The notes: generated from the sequence alone by a model not told the origin. 64,000 bases of DNA from Heterocephalus glaber (GCF_000247695.1 NW_004624732.1:25931110-25995109), one strand, 5' to 3'; positions 35,721 through 47,279 are shown, numbered from the stretch's first letter. Translations and numbers: made by a program.

Positions 35721-37060
35721 AAAGTAAGTTTACTTTTAAAAGGAAAGCTGCAAGTTGAGCCACTTGGGTTTGGGGGAGACAGAATTTCTGGTAGAGGCAG
35801 AACCTGCTCTTTTGGGACAGGCCTTTAAGGAGCCATTTGATGAAGAAAAGCAGACCCTCCTCCATTCCTTCACCCCAGCCCCAGCAGGGGGACTAGTAAC
35901 ACAAGACATAAATTGTCTTGCATCTGAAAATACCAGGAATTTTGAATTTCAGGCAAGCTGGGGAAGAAAAGCAAGGAGCTGGAACTCAAAGCCAGCTAGA
36001 AGGGAAGATTAGAGAGAAAGAAGGGTTCCTGAAACATCTGGCATATAGGAGCTCCTTTCTGGAAAACATTGTGTGGAACATTTTGCCAGAAGCCATTCCC
36101 AGCCCCATATGCCAATCACGTGCCAAAATTCCCAGACTTTTGTGAGCTACTGTCCTGCTCACAAGTCTAGTTGTTAGTACACTGTGGAGTTGAGGGAAGG
36201 GGCCTAAGGATATGGAGTCTGAGCATTGGGAGCCTCACTGATAGCAGGGAAGATCGCAAAAACTGTCTGAGAGCTGTTTGCTTTTTTTTTTTTTTTTAAT
36301 CTTTACTCCATGTCAGATGCTCTCTTCTCTACCTGGGATCCCACTCAGCATCCGGGAGGCCCTCCTTGGTGAAGCCCTGGAGCCTAAGCCTTACACTCCC
36401 CTTTCTTCTCTGGCCAAGCTCAAATTCTCATAGTTGTCTTTGCTGAAGCCCTCATTGGCACAGACTAGAACCTGAGGCATGTGTGTGTGTGTGTGCGTGC
36501 GTGCTTGTGCGCATGCATGCGTGCATGTATGCGGTTTATTCAGGAGGAGAGCTCAGCTCAGGAAGCAGAGTTGCCGTCTGTAAAAGAGGAATGAAGAAAG
36601 AAGTCAAGAAAGTGTATTGTTGTCCCGCTGGAAGATTCTAGGGAGTGTGTAGGCTTCTGCCTCCCTACCCTGCAGCCCACACACCTAGGCCCCTCAGGAA
36701 GGCCCCTGCAAGGGCTCTGGACTGTCCTGCATACCTATGGAGAGGAGTCACTTTGTCAAAGGAGCACTGGGGCTGCAGAGGGAATGAAAGCCTTCCGGGG
36801 CCATGGCTGTGGTGAGGGTGGTCAAGGGGGTGAGATAGGCAGAGGCATGTGATACAGAGCAGATAGAACCACACAGTACAGACACTGATTCAGACACTTG
36901 TCAAGGGCAGCACAATCCCTCTTCTCAGCACATCTTTCCTTATCCCGCTGGGAAAAACAGTGGAGGTGCCAAACAATTGATAAGGCTAGAGAAGACTTTA
37001 CCTAATCCAGTTTCACAACCACTTAAGGAAGGATGATGCCAGTGCTGGAGGGAATTATTT
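35721..37060. other. Intergenic stretch, no gene recognised
   Basis: A 16-T run lies at about 36282-36297. The remainder is average-composition sequence with no recognised exon. Confidence 0.4.
36479..36533. repeat. Alternating purine-pyrimidine (TG/CG/CATG) tract
   Basis: (GT)n passes into gcgtgcgtgc and then gcgcatgcatgcgtgcatgt. With one break near 36505 the tract alternates purine and pyrimidine, including CpG steps, a composition favourable to Z-DNA. Confidence 0.9.
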
Positions 37061-37065
37061 TCTTT

Positions 37066-37165
37066 TGTTTTGTTTAAGGTGGATCTAGCTCTGTTGTCCA
37101 GGCTGGCCTTGAACTCTTAGGCTCATGGCCTCATGTATCTGCATGGGGCATACCATTATGTCTGG
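37066..37165 (-). repeat. B1-like SINE
   Basis: Reverse-complement B1: agctctgttgtccaggctgg, ccttgaactcttaggctcat, tgcatggggcataccattat. Confidence 0.8.
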
Positions 37166-37269
37166 TTTAGAAGGAATTTCAAAGATCCTCTCCTTAATTC
37201 TAGTCCAACCTTCTGCTTTAGAGACAAGAAAATTGAGGTGTTTATTCATTTGCTCAACATCTTTGTTCT

Positions 37270-38807
37270 TTTATTTATTTTTATTTTTTATTTTTTAATG
37301 AGCACACAGCTGTTTATTGGGGGCTAGGGCCTCACTCCTTGAGGGAGAAGTGCATCTTGTCGTTGATCATCTTGTGCTCGGGGTTGAGGCGCTTCAGGAT
37401 CTGGGCCAGCACCTTCACCATCTGCTCGCTGCTCAGCCCCGTCTTCTTGGTCTGGAACTTTTTCAGCAGGTCTTTGGTGGTCATGGGCTTCTGCACTGAC
37501 CAGGTGGCGCTGCACTGCGTCCTTGGTCGCCTGCACATCGCTGCTAGGTGTGCATTTTCCGGAAGGCGGCTGCGGGGTGGACTTCCCCAACTGGCTCTCG
37601 GGTCCAGTGTTCAGCCGCAACTGCTTGGCTGTGAGCATCTCGCTTGTCCGCTTCCCTTGCTCCAGTTTGGTGGCAGCAGGCCGCAGGGTGGAGGAAGTGC
37701 TGCTGCCCTCTGCGCTGGGGGAGCCGGGCAGCTGTTTCCTCTCGAGCTGCCTCCCGAGGGCTTCCACTCCCGCCGGGGGCGCGGGGGCGCGGGGGCGGCG
37801 GGGGGGGGTGTCTTTTTCTTCTTCGCCATGCAGACACCGGCCGGCCGAGGAAGCTCTGTTGTCGATGCCACTCTCCTCTGAGCTGTCTGACTCGTCGCAG
37901 CTGTCTTTCTGGCGCTTCTTCGGTGGGTGGCTGCCTTCTTCTCCTCCTCCTTGTCCTCCTTGGCGGTGGCTGGCTTCTCCTCGCTCTCCTCACTGTTGTC
38001 GCTCTGCTGGTCCACACCCTTGGGCCCCTCTTCCTGCTGCTGGCAGCACTTTGGGCTTGCTCCTCTCAGGCTCTTCTTTCTGCCTGCCTTAGTCAGCAGC
38101 GCTTTCTTCTTGGCCTTGGGGCTCTGCTGCCCTCCTCACCGCTGGCCTCCCTGTCGTCCAAGGACATCTCCAGGTCGTCCTCCAGGTCGTGGATGCACAG
38201 CCCGCTGGCCTTCTTGAGGCTGGGTTTCTCCTTTTCCTTGTCCTGGCTCTGGTCCTTGAGCGGCCGCTGCTGCATGATGCTGAAGTGGTTCAGGACCTTG
38301 TTCCTCCTCTCCCGCTCCTCCTCCGGCCTTCTGGGCAGTGAGCGTGCAGCTCCAGGCAAGCGGCGTGAAGTTGTACCAATTGGGCACCGGGAAGGTCTCC
38401 AAGGCCCCGTCGGGGCACTGGGTGAAAATGTAGTAGGACGTGTTCTCCGTCATGCCTCCCTTCTTGATGCCCTTGAGCTTCCTGCCCGATTTTCCGATGA
38501 CTCGGAGCAGCCAGGGCTGGTCCTCAGGCCGGAACTCCTTAAGGATGATGCGGTACTTCTTGCGGTGGGCCTCCTACCGGAGCTTCCGGTTGAACTCGCT
38601 GCCTGCGCCCGACTCCGGCGTCTCCTCCTCCTGGTAAATCTTGTTGCTCAAATCCCGCTCCAGCCTGGCCTGATTCCACGTAGCAAAATTCACTTTATCG
38701 TTTGCATTGAAAGCCATTATATTATATTTTTTGGTTGTGTTCTTGGGAACTCGAACAACATACTCGGTGACATTCTGGCTCCCGGGGACTAAGGTCGCCA
38801 TTGACAA
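37270..38807 (-). pseudogene. GTF2F1P: GTF2F1 (TFIIF alpha / RAP74) processed pseudogene
   Basis: Translations on the minus strand match nearly the whole RAP74 subunit of Pol II factor TFIIF without introns. The N-terminus (QNVTEYVVRVPKN, AFNANDKVNFATWNQ) is at about 38801-38577, followed by the dimerisation region (NTSYYIFTQCPDGA near 38440), the acidic middle, and the C-terminal winged helix (KPMTTKDLLKKFQTKKTG, ending HFSLKE) with the stop at 37334-37332. An AATAAA at 37318-37313 and an A-rich tail (about 37297-37270) complete a retrocopy. Disabling changes: TAG replaces a Glu codon at 38576-38574, frameshifts near 38360-38330 and 37505, loss of about 40 acidic codons near 38060, and a Pro/Ala-rich insertion near 37800. 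The parental gene has many exons and is not here. The 5' limit may extend to about 39.05 kb; no target-site duplication was found. Confidence 0.95.
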
Positions 38808-39060
38808 TACTCAGTGGCTGGGGTCTACTCTGACCCTGATTCTTTTCGTCTGCTCCGGGATCTGCACCCTCAGTCCAGGGAAGCTGCTCTCTAGGCTGTG
38901 GGTCTCTGGCCCTGACCTAGGATCCCAAACACCTTCTGCCTCTAGCCCTGGGAAAAACTACCTGGAAGTGGCACTGGGCTGGCTCCTTCTGTGATTGGAC
39001 TGCCCATTAACCTGGAAGTGAAACTTCTCCGTTGACCACGTCGCAATAGCAACCTCCTTT
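38808..39060 (-). other. Possible 5' UTR or flank of the GTF2F1 retrocopy
   Basis: Sequence just upstream of the pseudogene start, with scattered CpG near 39.01-39.05 kb and the 11-mer acctggaagtg twice (about 38959 and 39010). It could be retrotransposed 5' UTR or plain flank; I cannot decide. Confidence 0.3.
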
Positions 39061-39091
39061 GTGGCTGTGTTTCACTCAGGGCTGTCACTTA

Positions 39092-39240
39092 GGAGCTGGG
39101 TTTGGTGGTGTACAACTTTAATCCCAGCACAGAGGGAGGCTGAGGCAGGAGAATCGAAAATTCAAATTGCGCCTGGGCAGTTAAGAGAGACTCAAAAAAG
39201 AAAAAGCAGCCCTAGGTACCACACACCCAAAAAAGAAAAT
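39092..39240 (+). repeat. B1-like SINE
   Basis: gagctgggtttggtggtgta, caactttaatcccagcacag, gaggctgaggcaggagaatc, then an A-rich tail. Confidence 0.87.
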
Positions 39241-39372
39241 GAAACAAAAAACCAAGATTGTCAAATCCCAAGGTCCCTGCCTTTTGTCAGACTCAAACCA
39301 ATCTGAGATAACCCACAGGCTTTTCGTCCTAGGTGCTGGCCTTTAATCCTAGCTACTCGAAAGACTGAAGCA

Positions 39373-39513
39373 GATGGATGTGGCGGCACACACCTATAAT
39401 CCCAGCACTAGAGAGACTGAGGCAGGAGGATCACTGCAAATTCGATGCCAGCCTTGGCTACATAGCGAATTCAAGGTCAGCTGAACTGCATAGCGAGACC
39501 CTGTCTCAAAAAA

Positions 39514-39567
<54 letters not shown>

Positions 39568-39570
39568 GGG
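39373..39570 (+). repeat. B1-like SINE with (GA)n expansion
   Basis: gatgtggcggcacacaccta, taatcccagcactagagaga, ggcaggaggatcactgcaaa, gcgagaccctgtctc, then a GA microsatellite from about 39516 to 39570. Confidence 0.9.
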
Positions 39571-39962
39571 CTTTGTCCTTTTATGACAGTGAAAAGGGAG
39601 AGAGGTTAAGTGACTTCCATAGTTGGCCATGTGTTGAGTGATACCACATTAGGCTCTATGCGGATGGTGAATGTGGACTGGATGGGGCATAGGATGGAGG
39701 TGGAAAGGGTCAGCTTTCAACCAATGCCTCTGCTGGTTTAGGGTACCACTGGAGGGAGAGTTCCCCGTATTTTGGACACATCTAGGAAGACCTGGGGGCC
39801 TGTGCTAAAATCTGTACCCATCTCCTCCAATTAATGGATATTGATCTGCAAATACATGCTGAAATGTAGAAAGAACAGGCTCCATTTAAAGAATGGGCAT
39901 CAATTCTTGTGGCAAAATTTGAAGTTCCACAGTAAATGCTCCTCCCCTGTCCCGCATTTTTG

Positions 39963-39965
<3 letters not shown>

Positions 39966-40019
<54 letters not shown>
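39966..40019. repeat. (CT)n-(TA)n compound microsatellite
   Basis: About eighteen CT units run directly into about eight TA units. Confidence 0.95.
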
Positions 40020-40138
40020 TTCTTTTTCAGTACTAAAGATTGAACCCAGGGACCGTACATGGCCCTTGCACTTGTAATCTTCCTGGCTCATGCTCTTAGG
40101 TAGCTGGGATTACAGGAGTCTGCCACCATTCTTGACCC
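40020..40138 (-). repeat. B1-ID type SINE remnant
   Basis: cagtactaaagattgaaccc, gcacttgtaatcttcctggc, gtagctgggattacaggagt: an ID-like piece followed by the reverse complement of a B1 5' end, missing the middle. Confidence 0.65.
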
Positions 40139-40139
40139 T

Positions 40140-41440
40140 AGTTTTATTTCTTTAACTTCAGTGGATTTACCTTTCCTCTTTTGGGGCCTCAGTTTCTCTT
40201 GCTAGAGCCTTGCACAAAGGCATGCTTGATGACTGACTGTTTGGTCCAATGCATGTGAGCCATCAGCCTTTGCAAGCAGCCTTACAGGTAACCTTGTGCA
40301 AACTCCTGTATTAATGATGGAAAAACTGAAGCACAGAGAGAGGAAACATGGACTATCCTCTAAAACCCACAAGCGAATAAAGTAGGCAGGTCCTTAATCA
40401 ATACCGGGGGACAAGTGTCATAGTAGAGGTATAGTGGGAGCACAAGCATTAATGAGTCATGGTAAAGTCTTCCAAGGCTGCTTTGGATGGTGAGAACTGA
40501 GCTGACAAATGGCCTACATTCCAAGGTGCCATTGGTGGATATGCCAACACCATGTTTCCTCATGCCTTCAGTGATTATCAGGGTTCTGTCTACAATAGAC
40601 CTAAACTCTGTTGGAGTTTAGGAGTAGGACACTGGCTTCTCACAGAATTCAGGGAGCTGAAGGGAAACAGGTAGGAGCCCCACGCAGCTGGAAAGACAGC
40701 TGAGGTCATGGAGTAGAGACTGCTTGAGCAGGACACTGTGGCCACCGGGGTAGCCACCAGTGTGGGCACCACTGGCTCTGCTGTCTCTGTAGCCAGGGAC
40801 TGGACAACCCCTCAGTCAGCAGGACTTCTGAGCTGTCTCATCACTGCACACCTAAGTCTCTGGTGGAGCATCTGACTGAATGTGGGACATATATCTGTGG
40901 CCCAGCTGCCAAGGAGAACAAGGCAATGTCTTCCCAGCTTTCCTTGAAGAGACAGGCCCATGCCTCCCCCAGATCCCCAAAAGTTCTCTCTGTCCATCTG
41001 TCCATCATCCTGAAACCTGGGCCCCTCCACTATATATTCTGTACCTGCCCTGTGCCCTTGTTCTATGTAGGGAAACTGTGATGGAGGGTGACTGGGTATG
41101 AAAGGCACAAGTGAGTTTGGCAGTGTCCATCAGAGCCTAGTGCTTGGTGCCATTTCCATAGTTCAGTTGCTGGGTTATGCTAATTTTATGAATGCAAAAT
41201 GTAGTGCTAGGGCTTTTCCTTTCTGATGGCAGAATTGGTCTCAAGGGCCTCTGTTAGCCGGTGGGGAGACGGCTGTCAGGGTGAAGGAGGGACAACAGGA
41301 GCTTTCCCCAGGCCACACACACACACTCCTTTGCATTTGGAACTGACTGGCCCTGTGGCTTTCTTATTGCTCAGCCAACAGGAATCAGCAGTAGCCCAAA
41401 TAGACCACTTGGGAACAAGCATTCCTTCACTTGCCTACTG
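40140..41440. other. Intergenic stretch, no gene recognised
   Basis: A MIR-like segment may lie at about 40270-40385 (cagcacagagagaggaaac-type). Otherwise nothing assignable. Confidence 0.35.
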
Positions 41441-41755
41441 ATAGATTTCCCTCCAGTTTAGGGTGGCTGCTGTATATACTAGCTACCTTCTTCTTCCCAA
41501 CATGCCCCTATTCCCACTAAAAGAGTAACCTAATACTTGTTCTGCTTCTAACAGCTAGTGATGTCACAGGCTCCTCCAGTCCCTAGCCACTACCTCATTT
41601 AACTCCACCCCAGCTCCTATAAGAAGTACTCCCTGTCCCGGCCATATTGCTTTTGTCTCTCCTTTGTTCAGAAACAGCCCAGCAGATCGTCCCTGCAATA
41701 AAGGCTTGTTGTGGCCTGGTCTGGTCTTGGTTTTCGGCTTTTTTTATCTGACACT
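41440..41755 (+). mobile_element. Retroviral-type solo LTR
   Basis: An ERV-like order is visible: CT-rich U3, TATAAGA at 41618-41624, then cccggccatattgcttttgt, AATAAA at 41697-41702, and a GT-rich U5-like end (ggcttgttgtggcctggtct) to ttttatctgaca. TATA-to-polyA spacing is about 79 bases. Copies of tactagct sit at 41477-41484 and 41756-41763, but the enclosed ends are not TG..CA, so this may not be the target duplication. No coding remnant. Confidence 0.55.
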
Positions 41756-41768
41756 TACTAGCTCTGAC

Positions 41769-41828
41769 TGTCCATCTGTCTGTCCATCCATCTCTCCATC
41801 TCTCCATCCCATCTACCTGTCCGTTTAC
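41769..41828. repeat. Degenerate (CATC/CTGT)n microsatellite
   Basis: Repeated tccatct and tgtccatc units with point changes, just after the solo LTR. Confidence 0.8.
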
Positions 41829-41923
41829 CCTACCATTTCTTCTTTCATGCAACATTTATGTACACCTGCTCATGTGTGCTTGAGGAGCTCTGAGGTGAGG
41901 TGAAGGTAGGTGATGCATAAATG

Positions 41924-41967
41924 CAAACAAAGAACAATGTAAACAAAAAACAAACAAAGAACAATGT
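41924..41967. repeat. 27-bp tandem duplication (1.6 copies)
   Basis: caaacaaagaacaatgt occurs at 41924-41940 and, exactly, at 41951-41967. Confidence 0.9.
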
Positions 41968-42717
41968 CTCATGTGCTAATGTAGAGAAAGGTTTACTATA
42001 AGAGATCTTACAGATCCTCTGGGTTCTGGGCCTTCACTAGGCCTCACCTGAGCTGCAGAAATGATGAAAACTCCACCTTTGTCCCCTAAAGAGATAAGGG
42101 TCTTCTGGGAAGGAAGGATAGCTGCACAAAGTACCAGGGAAATGCCCTCCCCAGTGGAGGAGCACTGGGAAAGGGTTAGTTCTTGCTAGGGGTTGAAAGG
42201 ATGTCACATTATTTTACTTATTTTTAATCAAAGTAAACTGGCTGAAAGCCCCCATTTGTCAAGACGAATGAAAAACCTGCATCTGTCAAGTTTGGGGCAG
42301 GCCTGACCTGGTTGAACACGCCGGCAAAAGCCTCCTACTATGCCACTCTCATTGGTGACTCTGCTAAGCATCTATCCCAGCAGATGTCCGCTTGGTGGAC
42401 TAAGAGGGTCCCTCAGCTCCCCAGACAGGATGTTGTTTGGGGGTCTTCACTGAAGTTGGAAGCCTCAGGATGTAATGTCAATACCCCTAAGAACCTTCCT
42501 ACACAAGGTCTGCTCTCTGCTTAGGAAGGGAGTTCAAATAAGGCATGTGTTCCCGCCATCTTAGAAGATCCACCCCCAATCTCTAAATTTCTATTTCTAG
42601 ACTCTGAGGAAGACTCCAAAATTCTTCTTCCCTTCCTGGAATTCAAACCTCTCAAGCCCTGATTCTCTTTCCTTCCAGAAAATGTAGCTCTATTGACTAC
42701 ACGAGCCCAGACTTCTG

Positions 42718-42815
42718 TTTCTTTTTGTTTTTGTTTTTTTTTGGTACTGGGAATTGAATGCACGACCTTGAACTTGTGAGGCAGGTGCGGTGCCACTGAG
42801 CTAAATCCCCAGCCC
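42718..42815 (-). repeat. ID-like SINE with target-site duplication
   Basis: ttttggtactgggaattgaa to actgagctaaatccccagcc. Flanks of 15 bp at 42703-42717 and 42816-42830 (..agcccagacttctg / ..agcccatacttctg) differ at two bases. Confidence 0.9.
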
Positions 42816-42830
42816 AAGCCCATACTTCTG

Positions 42831-44040
42831 AACCCCAGAGCCTTGGAGGGTGCCTTGTGTCCCTGGGTACCTCAGCAATTTCTGGTTTTATCTGGTTGAG
42901 CAACACAGAACAGTTAGTTCAAAGTTAACCCAGGGTGCTCCTTGGCAATGGGGTGGCAGAAATACCCACAGGAACACAAGGGGTGCTGCTCAGTTCCTCT
43001 CAGATCCCTTGCACTGTTTCTGGGCACCTGGCTCCTGGTTTCCAAGTATCTGGTGACCCACCCCTGGGCCTCTCTCCAGCTGACTACTTTGGGCAGCTGG
43101 TGCCACCATGCCTGCATGCATGCCCAGATGGCCTGGAGTGCCAGGGAGCCAGCAGCTTTCCGGGGCAGCCTTTAATGAATGGCTAGGGCTGGGGTATGAA
43201 AGCCTAGCTCCTTTCCTTTAAGTTGGGGTGATTTTTTTGAGCTGAGGTCGGGCCATTTCCTGGCACTTGGCCTTCTCAGTTTCTTCCCTTTCCCTCTCCT
43301 GCTATGCCCAGCACCTTGTCTATTCTCTTGTGAGCCTATCGTCAGTCACATGAATGTTCATCTCAGGGTCTGTTTCTGGGGAAGCTGATGTCTGACACTC
43401 AGAGAGGACAAAACAGAAATGTCTGTCTACTCTGATAATCCCCCATTGAATGCAGTGAATGAGTTGTTTCCTGGCAGAGTTTCACAGCAGAAGGGACACT
43501 GAGGCCCATTCTATCTCCTTTGTTTTAACTGGGTCAGAGGGGGCCTAGAGCTCTACCCAGTCTTCTTTGTCTCAGCTGAGTAGGACAGATGACCAGCTGG
43601 CACAACACAGACCAAGGAGAAGCAACTCTGCAAGGCACAAGCGAGAAAGATGGAATGGCCTGAGCTGACCACAAGTTTAGGGAGTCCCTAGAGTTGGTTC
43701 AACTACCCTAATGAATGCCATTATGGGGGTGAGGGAGGGGGTACAAACCAAGCTAAAATCCAGAATAAGGGACATGAAATACTGTATAACCCAGCAAGGC
43801 CATTTGCCATAGAGGTGTGGCTTGGCTGGGAGCTGAGTTTAAAAGGAATATTCACACTCTGAATATCACACTAAGTGATTTTGTGTCAGATTGCTAGGGA
43901 GCTGGAAACCAAGGTAAGTAGACCAGGCAGCCTATTCTCCAAAGGCCCAAGTGGAGGACTTGGTCTTCCTAAGGGGCACAAAGAAGGCTGGATGGAGGGT
44001 GGGAGGTTGAACTGAGCTTTAAAGGGGAGAAGAGGGGCAG
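42831..44040. other. Intergenic stretch, no gene recognised
   Basis: Average composition, short open frames in many frames, no family-level match. Confidence 0.4.
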
Positions 44041-44044
44041 AGGG

Positions 44045-44285
44045 AACTTAGTCTTTTATGTACTTTATGACCTTGGGCAAGTCATTTCACTTCTTTTTTT
44101 GGTACTGGGGATCAAACTGGGGACCTTGCACTTGTGAGGCAGGCAGTCATTTCTCTTCTTTAAGCCACACTTTCCATTTCTATAATATGGGGGCAATATT
44201 ATTACTGAATTCACCAGTTCCAGTGAAGATTAAATAAGCTAAGCATGTGAGGAGCTTAGCATAGGGCCTGGCATATAGTAAGTGT
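44045..44285 (+). repeat. MIR SINE interrupted by an ID element
   Basis: tatgaccttgggcaagtcat before the insertion and ttaagccacactttccattt, taatatgggggcaatatta, ggcctggcatatagtaagtg after it form one MIR. Confidence 0.8.
44096..44145 (-). repeat. 5'-truncated ID-like SINE nested in MIR
   Basis: ttttggtactggggatcaaa to gcacttgtgaggcaggca; the box-A end is missing. Flanks gtcatttcacttctt (44081-44095) and gtcatttctcttctt (44146-44160) are a target-site duplication differing at one base. Confidence 0.9.
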
Positions 44286-44794
44286 GGAGAAAATAGAAGC
44301 CATTATGGGCATGAGGAGTTGCCAAAGGAATTAGTTTTTCAACCCCGTACTGACACTCATTTGCAGGCGCAGACTGAACTCGAGTGTCTGCCTCCCTCTG
44401 GACCTTCCTCCACCTTAGACTTGGCCAGCCCTCCTTTGGGCATCTGTGCATGTGACCTGTGGTGGATGCTGTGACAGCCACCCAGATTCCCCATTGCCCC
44501 AGCTCATGTCCTCCCCACCCCCCGGGAGTAGCCCACATTCTAGTAGGTAAGATGGTGGCAGAAGCCATTCCACTTGCCTCAGTTTGGGACACTCTGAAGA
44601 GCTGTTCAGCTTCCGAGTTCCTTGTAGGTCAGCTGAGGCCTGTGCTGGGGCTGCATTTGCTTGACTTCTCCCTCTGACCAACCTTGACTTGATCTTTCCC
44701 TTATAAAGACCACTCCCTGCATGCAGACCCCACCTAGGACACACCTTGTTCACTTTCTACATGTCTGCATGCTGACTTACTTCTTTCCTCCAAT

Positions 44795-44890
44795 AAAACT
44801 GGAGAACTTCTTGAGAGCAAGGGTCATGAGTTCTTCTTACCAGTGTTCCCAGCTCCTGGCACAGAACAACACAAAATATCAAGGTTAGTA
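44795..44890 (+). repeat. L2-type 3' end
   Basis: aaactggagaacttcttgag, agcaagggtcatgagttctt, cccagctcctggcacagaac resembles the L2 3' terminus. Confidence 0.55.
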
Positions 44891-46735
44891 CACAGGAGAA
44901 AGAGCCCAGCTACATGGTGCAGCTTCCACAAAGGTGGCTTCTGAGCTGAGTCCGGGGCTCACCCTGTGCCTGGCATGTGACTGGCTGGCTAGGCACAGAG
45001 GGCACAGTTTGGGGGAGAGTGCCAGGACTGGCATCCATCAGGAAGCGGTAGGCTCCTTAATAGGGTGGCAACCTCCCTTTCCTGATGCCCTGCCAAGGAC
45101 ACCTCCTAAGAGTCAGAGAGCATGGGGATCCATGGGATAGAAGTATGGACAGCTCCCCATCAGTGTAGTCTGGCAGAGCAGAAGACTAAGTCTGAAGCCT
45201 AAGTGGGCAGAGAGATGAGGACACAGTGACCATGGCACAGCTTCTGGTGAAGCAAGAGGGTGGAAGATCAGCAAAGCCTTTGCAAATGCACCTCTAGGCT
45301 GAGAATCTGGGGAGGACTGAACCTCCAGACTTGGTAAGGTCAAGGGTAGACAAAAAGTTGGAATCACGGGCGGCCAACTGGAGAATGTGGAGGGAGAGAA
45401 GAAGGCTGAAGATTCAGTTTAGGGGTGGAGTGTATGGAAGAGACAGAGAAAGATAGCCAGAAGTCAGAGGCAGGAACAGGGAGGGAGGGTTCATGGGGAG
45501 CAAGTGTTGCTCGGAGATCTAGGAGGTCTAGGCCATAAGTGGCCTTTGGGGGCCATTGCTGGCCTTAGGGGGCCCAGCTAGGGCAGTGACCGAGAGCAGC
45601 TTGGAAAGTCTTTCCTGTCTGAGCTGGGTTCAGTGGCAGTTCTTGTACCTGCTGCCTGTGTGGTCTTAGAGGAATCAGTTGCTTTCTCTGGTCTCTGTGG
45701 TTGTCACATGGACAAAAGGACACGATACTTGAAAAAACTCTTGGACATCTCTTTTCACCCTACCATGGGGAGTGGCAATCATGGGTAGCAGGTGTCACTT
45801 CAGAGAGAGCAGGGCCAGAAGGGCTTTGTGAGGTGGGGGACAATTCCTCCTGGGTGCTCTGAGGAGGAGAGTGTCTGGGCAAAGAAGAGTTGAGCATGGG
45901 AAACCGAGGCTGGTCCCGGAGGCAGTGGCAGGTGCACAGGCATATGGGTTGGGGGCCTCCTGAAGCTTCCCTGGACCCTCCAGGCTCAGAGGAGCAGGGC
46001 CCATTGTTGACAGTAGTATGAACCATTTCCCCTCATCATGGCAGTAAAATATGGGATGACACTAGATTTGGTCATTAAGTAAATGGGATAAAGAAATAAT
46101 TGGAAAATGGATCCGTGTCCAGAAGGACTGGAATTGTTCTCTGGGCTATTCTTGTCCGTGCTCTGTTCTCTGAGTAATCGGCTGGAGCCAGGCAAAGAAG
46201 GATGTCAAGATCAGGGCAATGAGAAACTCTGCCTTGAAAAGGACCGGAAATTACCTGCTGCAGAAAGTAGAGCCTTTGTCTCCTGAGCAGGAGGAGGAAA
46301 AAAGGTCTTTCATGTTCCCTGGGGGTGGAGGAGAGGGAAGGGAGGACAGGAACAGTGAGTCCTGAATGAAACTGGAGGCCAGCACCTTCCTTCTTGGGAA
46401 GGGGTGGCCAGGGGGAATACAGACCTGCCAGGGCCTTCAGACTGTGGAAAGCTGAAGGTGGTATGTGTGAGCAGTACATGATTTTGCCTACAAATCTTTC
46501 CACCTGTTTCTCGGCCTCTGCAGTTTACACCTTTGTGATTAACCCTCAGCTCACCCACCAAACCAAAATGCCTCCTCAGGCCCTGTGGACAGAATGGGGT
46601 GATTTTCCAGCACACAGACCTGGGAGAAATGCTTTTCTGGTGGAGGGGGATGGGGAGGACGGACGGCAGCCTCCCCTTCTCTGGGGCCCTACATCCTTTA
46701 CAGAGAACCCATAGTGTTGAATCTCAATGCCAGTG
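44891..46735. other. Intergenic stretch, no gene recognised
   Basis: GC-moderate, purine-rich in part (45.37-45.50 kb). No exon, promoter island or assignable repeat. Confidence 0.4.
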
Positions 46736-46905
46736 TGGCTGTGCATGATGGTGTACACCTGTAATCCCAGCCACTGGGGAGGCAGAGGCACTCGGGTCGC
46801 AAGTCTGGGTAACTTCAGCAAGATGTCTCAAAATTAAAAAGGGCTAAGGCTGCAGCTTAGCATTCCCTGGGGTCAAACCCCACTACTTCCGAAACAAAAC
46901 AACAA
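46736..46905 (+). repeat. B1-ID dimeric SINE
   Basis: gtgcatgatggtgtacacct, gtaatcccagccactgggga, linker aaaattaaaaag, ID half gctaaggctgcagcttagca, ggtcaaaccccactac, A-rich tail. Confidence 0.85.
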
Positions 46906-47279
46906 GAACCCAACAACATCAACCTATTGTGGTGCTCTGTGACTTCAGGCCCTCCTCTCAACCCCAGTGAGTAGAGCCTAAACTCTTACCTCGCACCCTC
47001 CCCACACTTGATTGTGAAATGCTCGGAAGCAGAAACTGGTTCTCCTCCTTTCCTAGGGATTTTGCAGCAGCAAGCTCTGTATTAGGCACCTGATAGAGTT
47101 TAAAAAGGTTTCTCTTCTTCTAAAAAGTCAAGAGCAGCCCCAGATGGAGCTCCCCGAGTTCAGTAAAACATGCAGGGCTATCCTCGTTTTCCCACACTAC
47201 ATTGAAAGGGCATGCATTGAAAGCTCATGTGTGTCTCTAGCAGCTGACCTATTTTGTTCACTTGTTTAAAAGTGAAGTC

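Noticed and set aside
37644..38792. 382-codon plus-strand open frame
   Set aside because: It is antisense to the GTF2F1 retrocopy; Leu/Ser-rich translation is the complement of its Lys/Glu-rich coding sequence.
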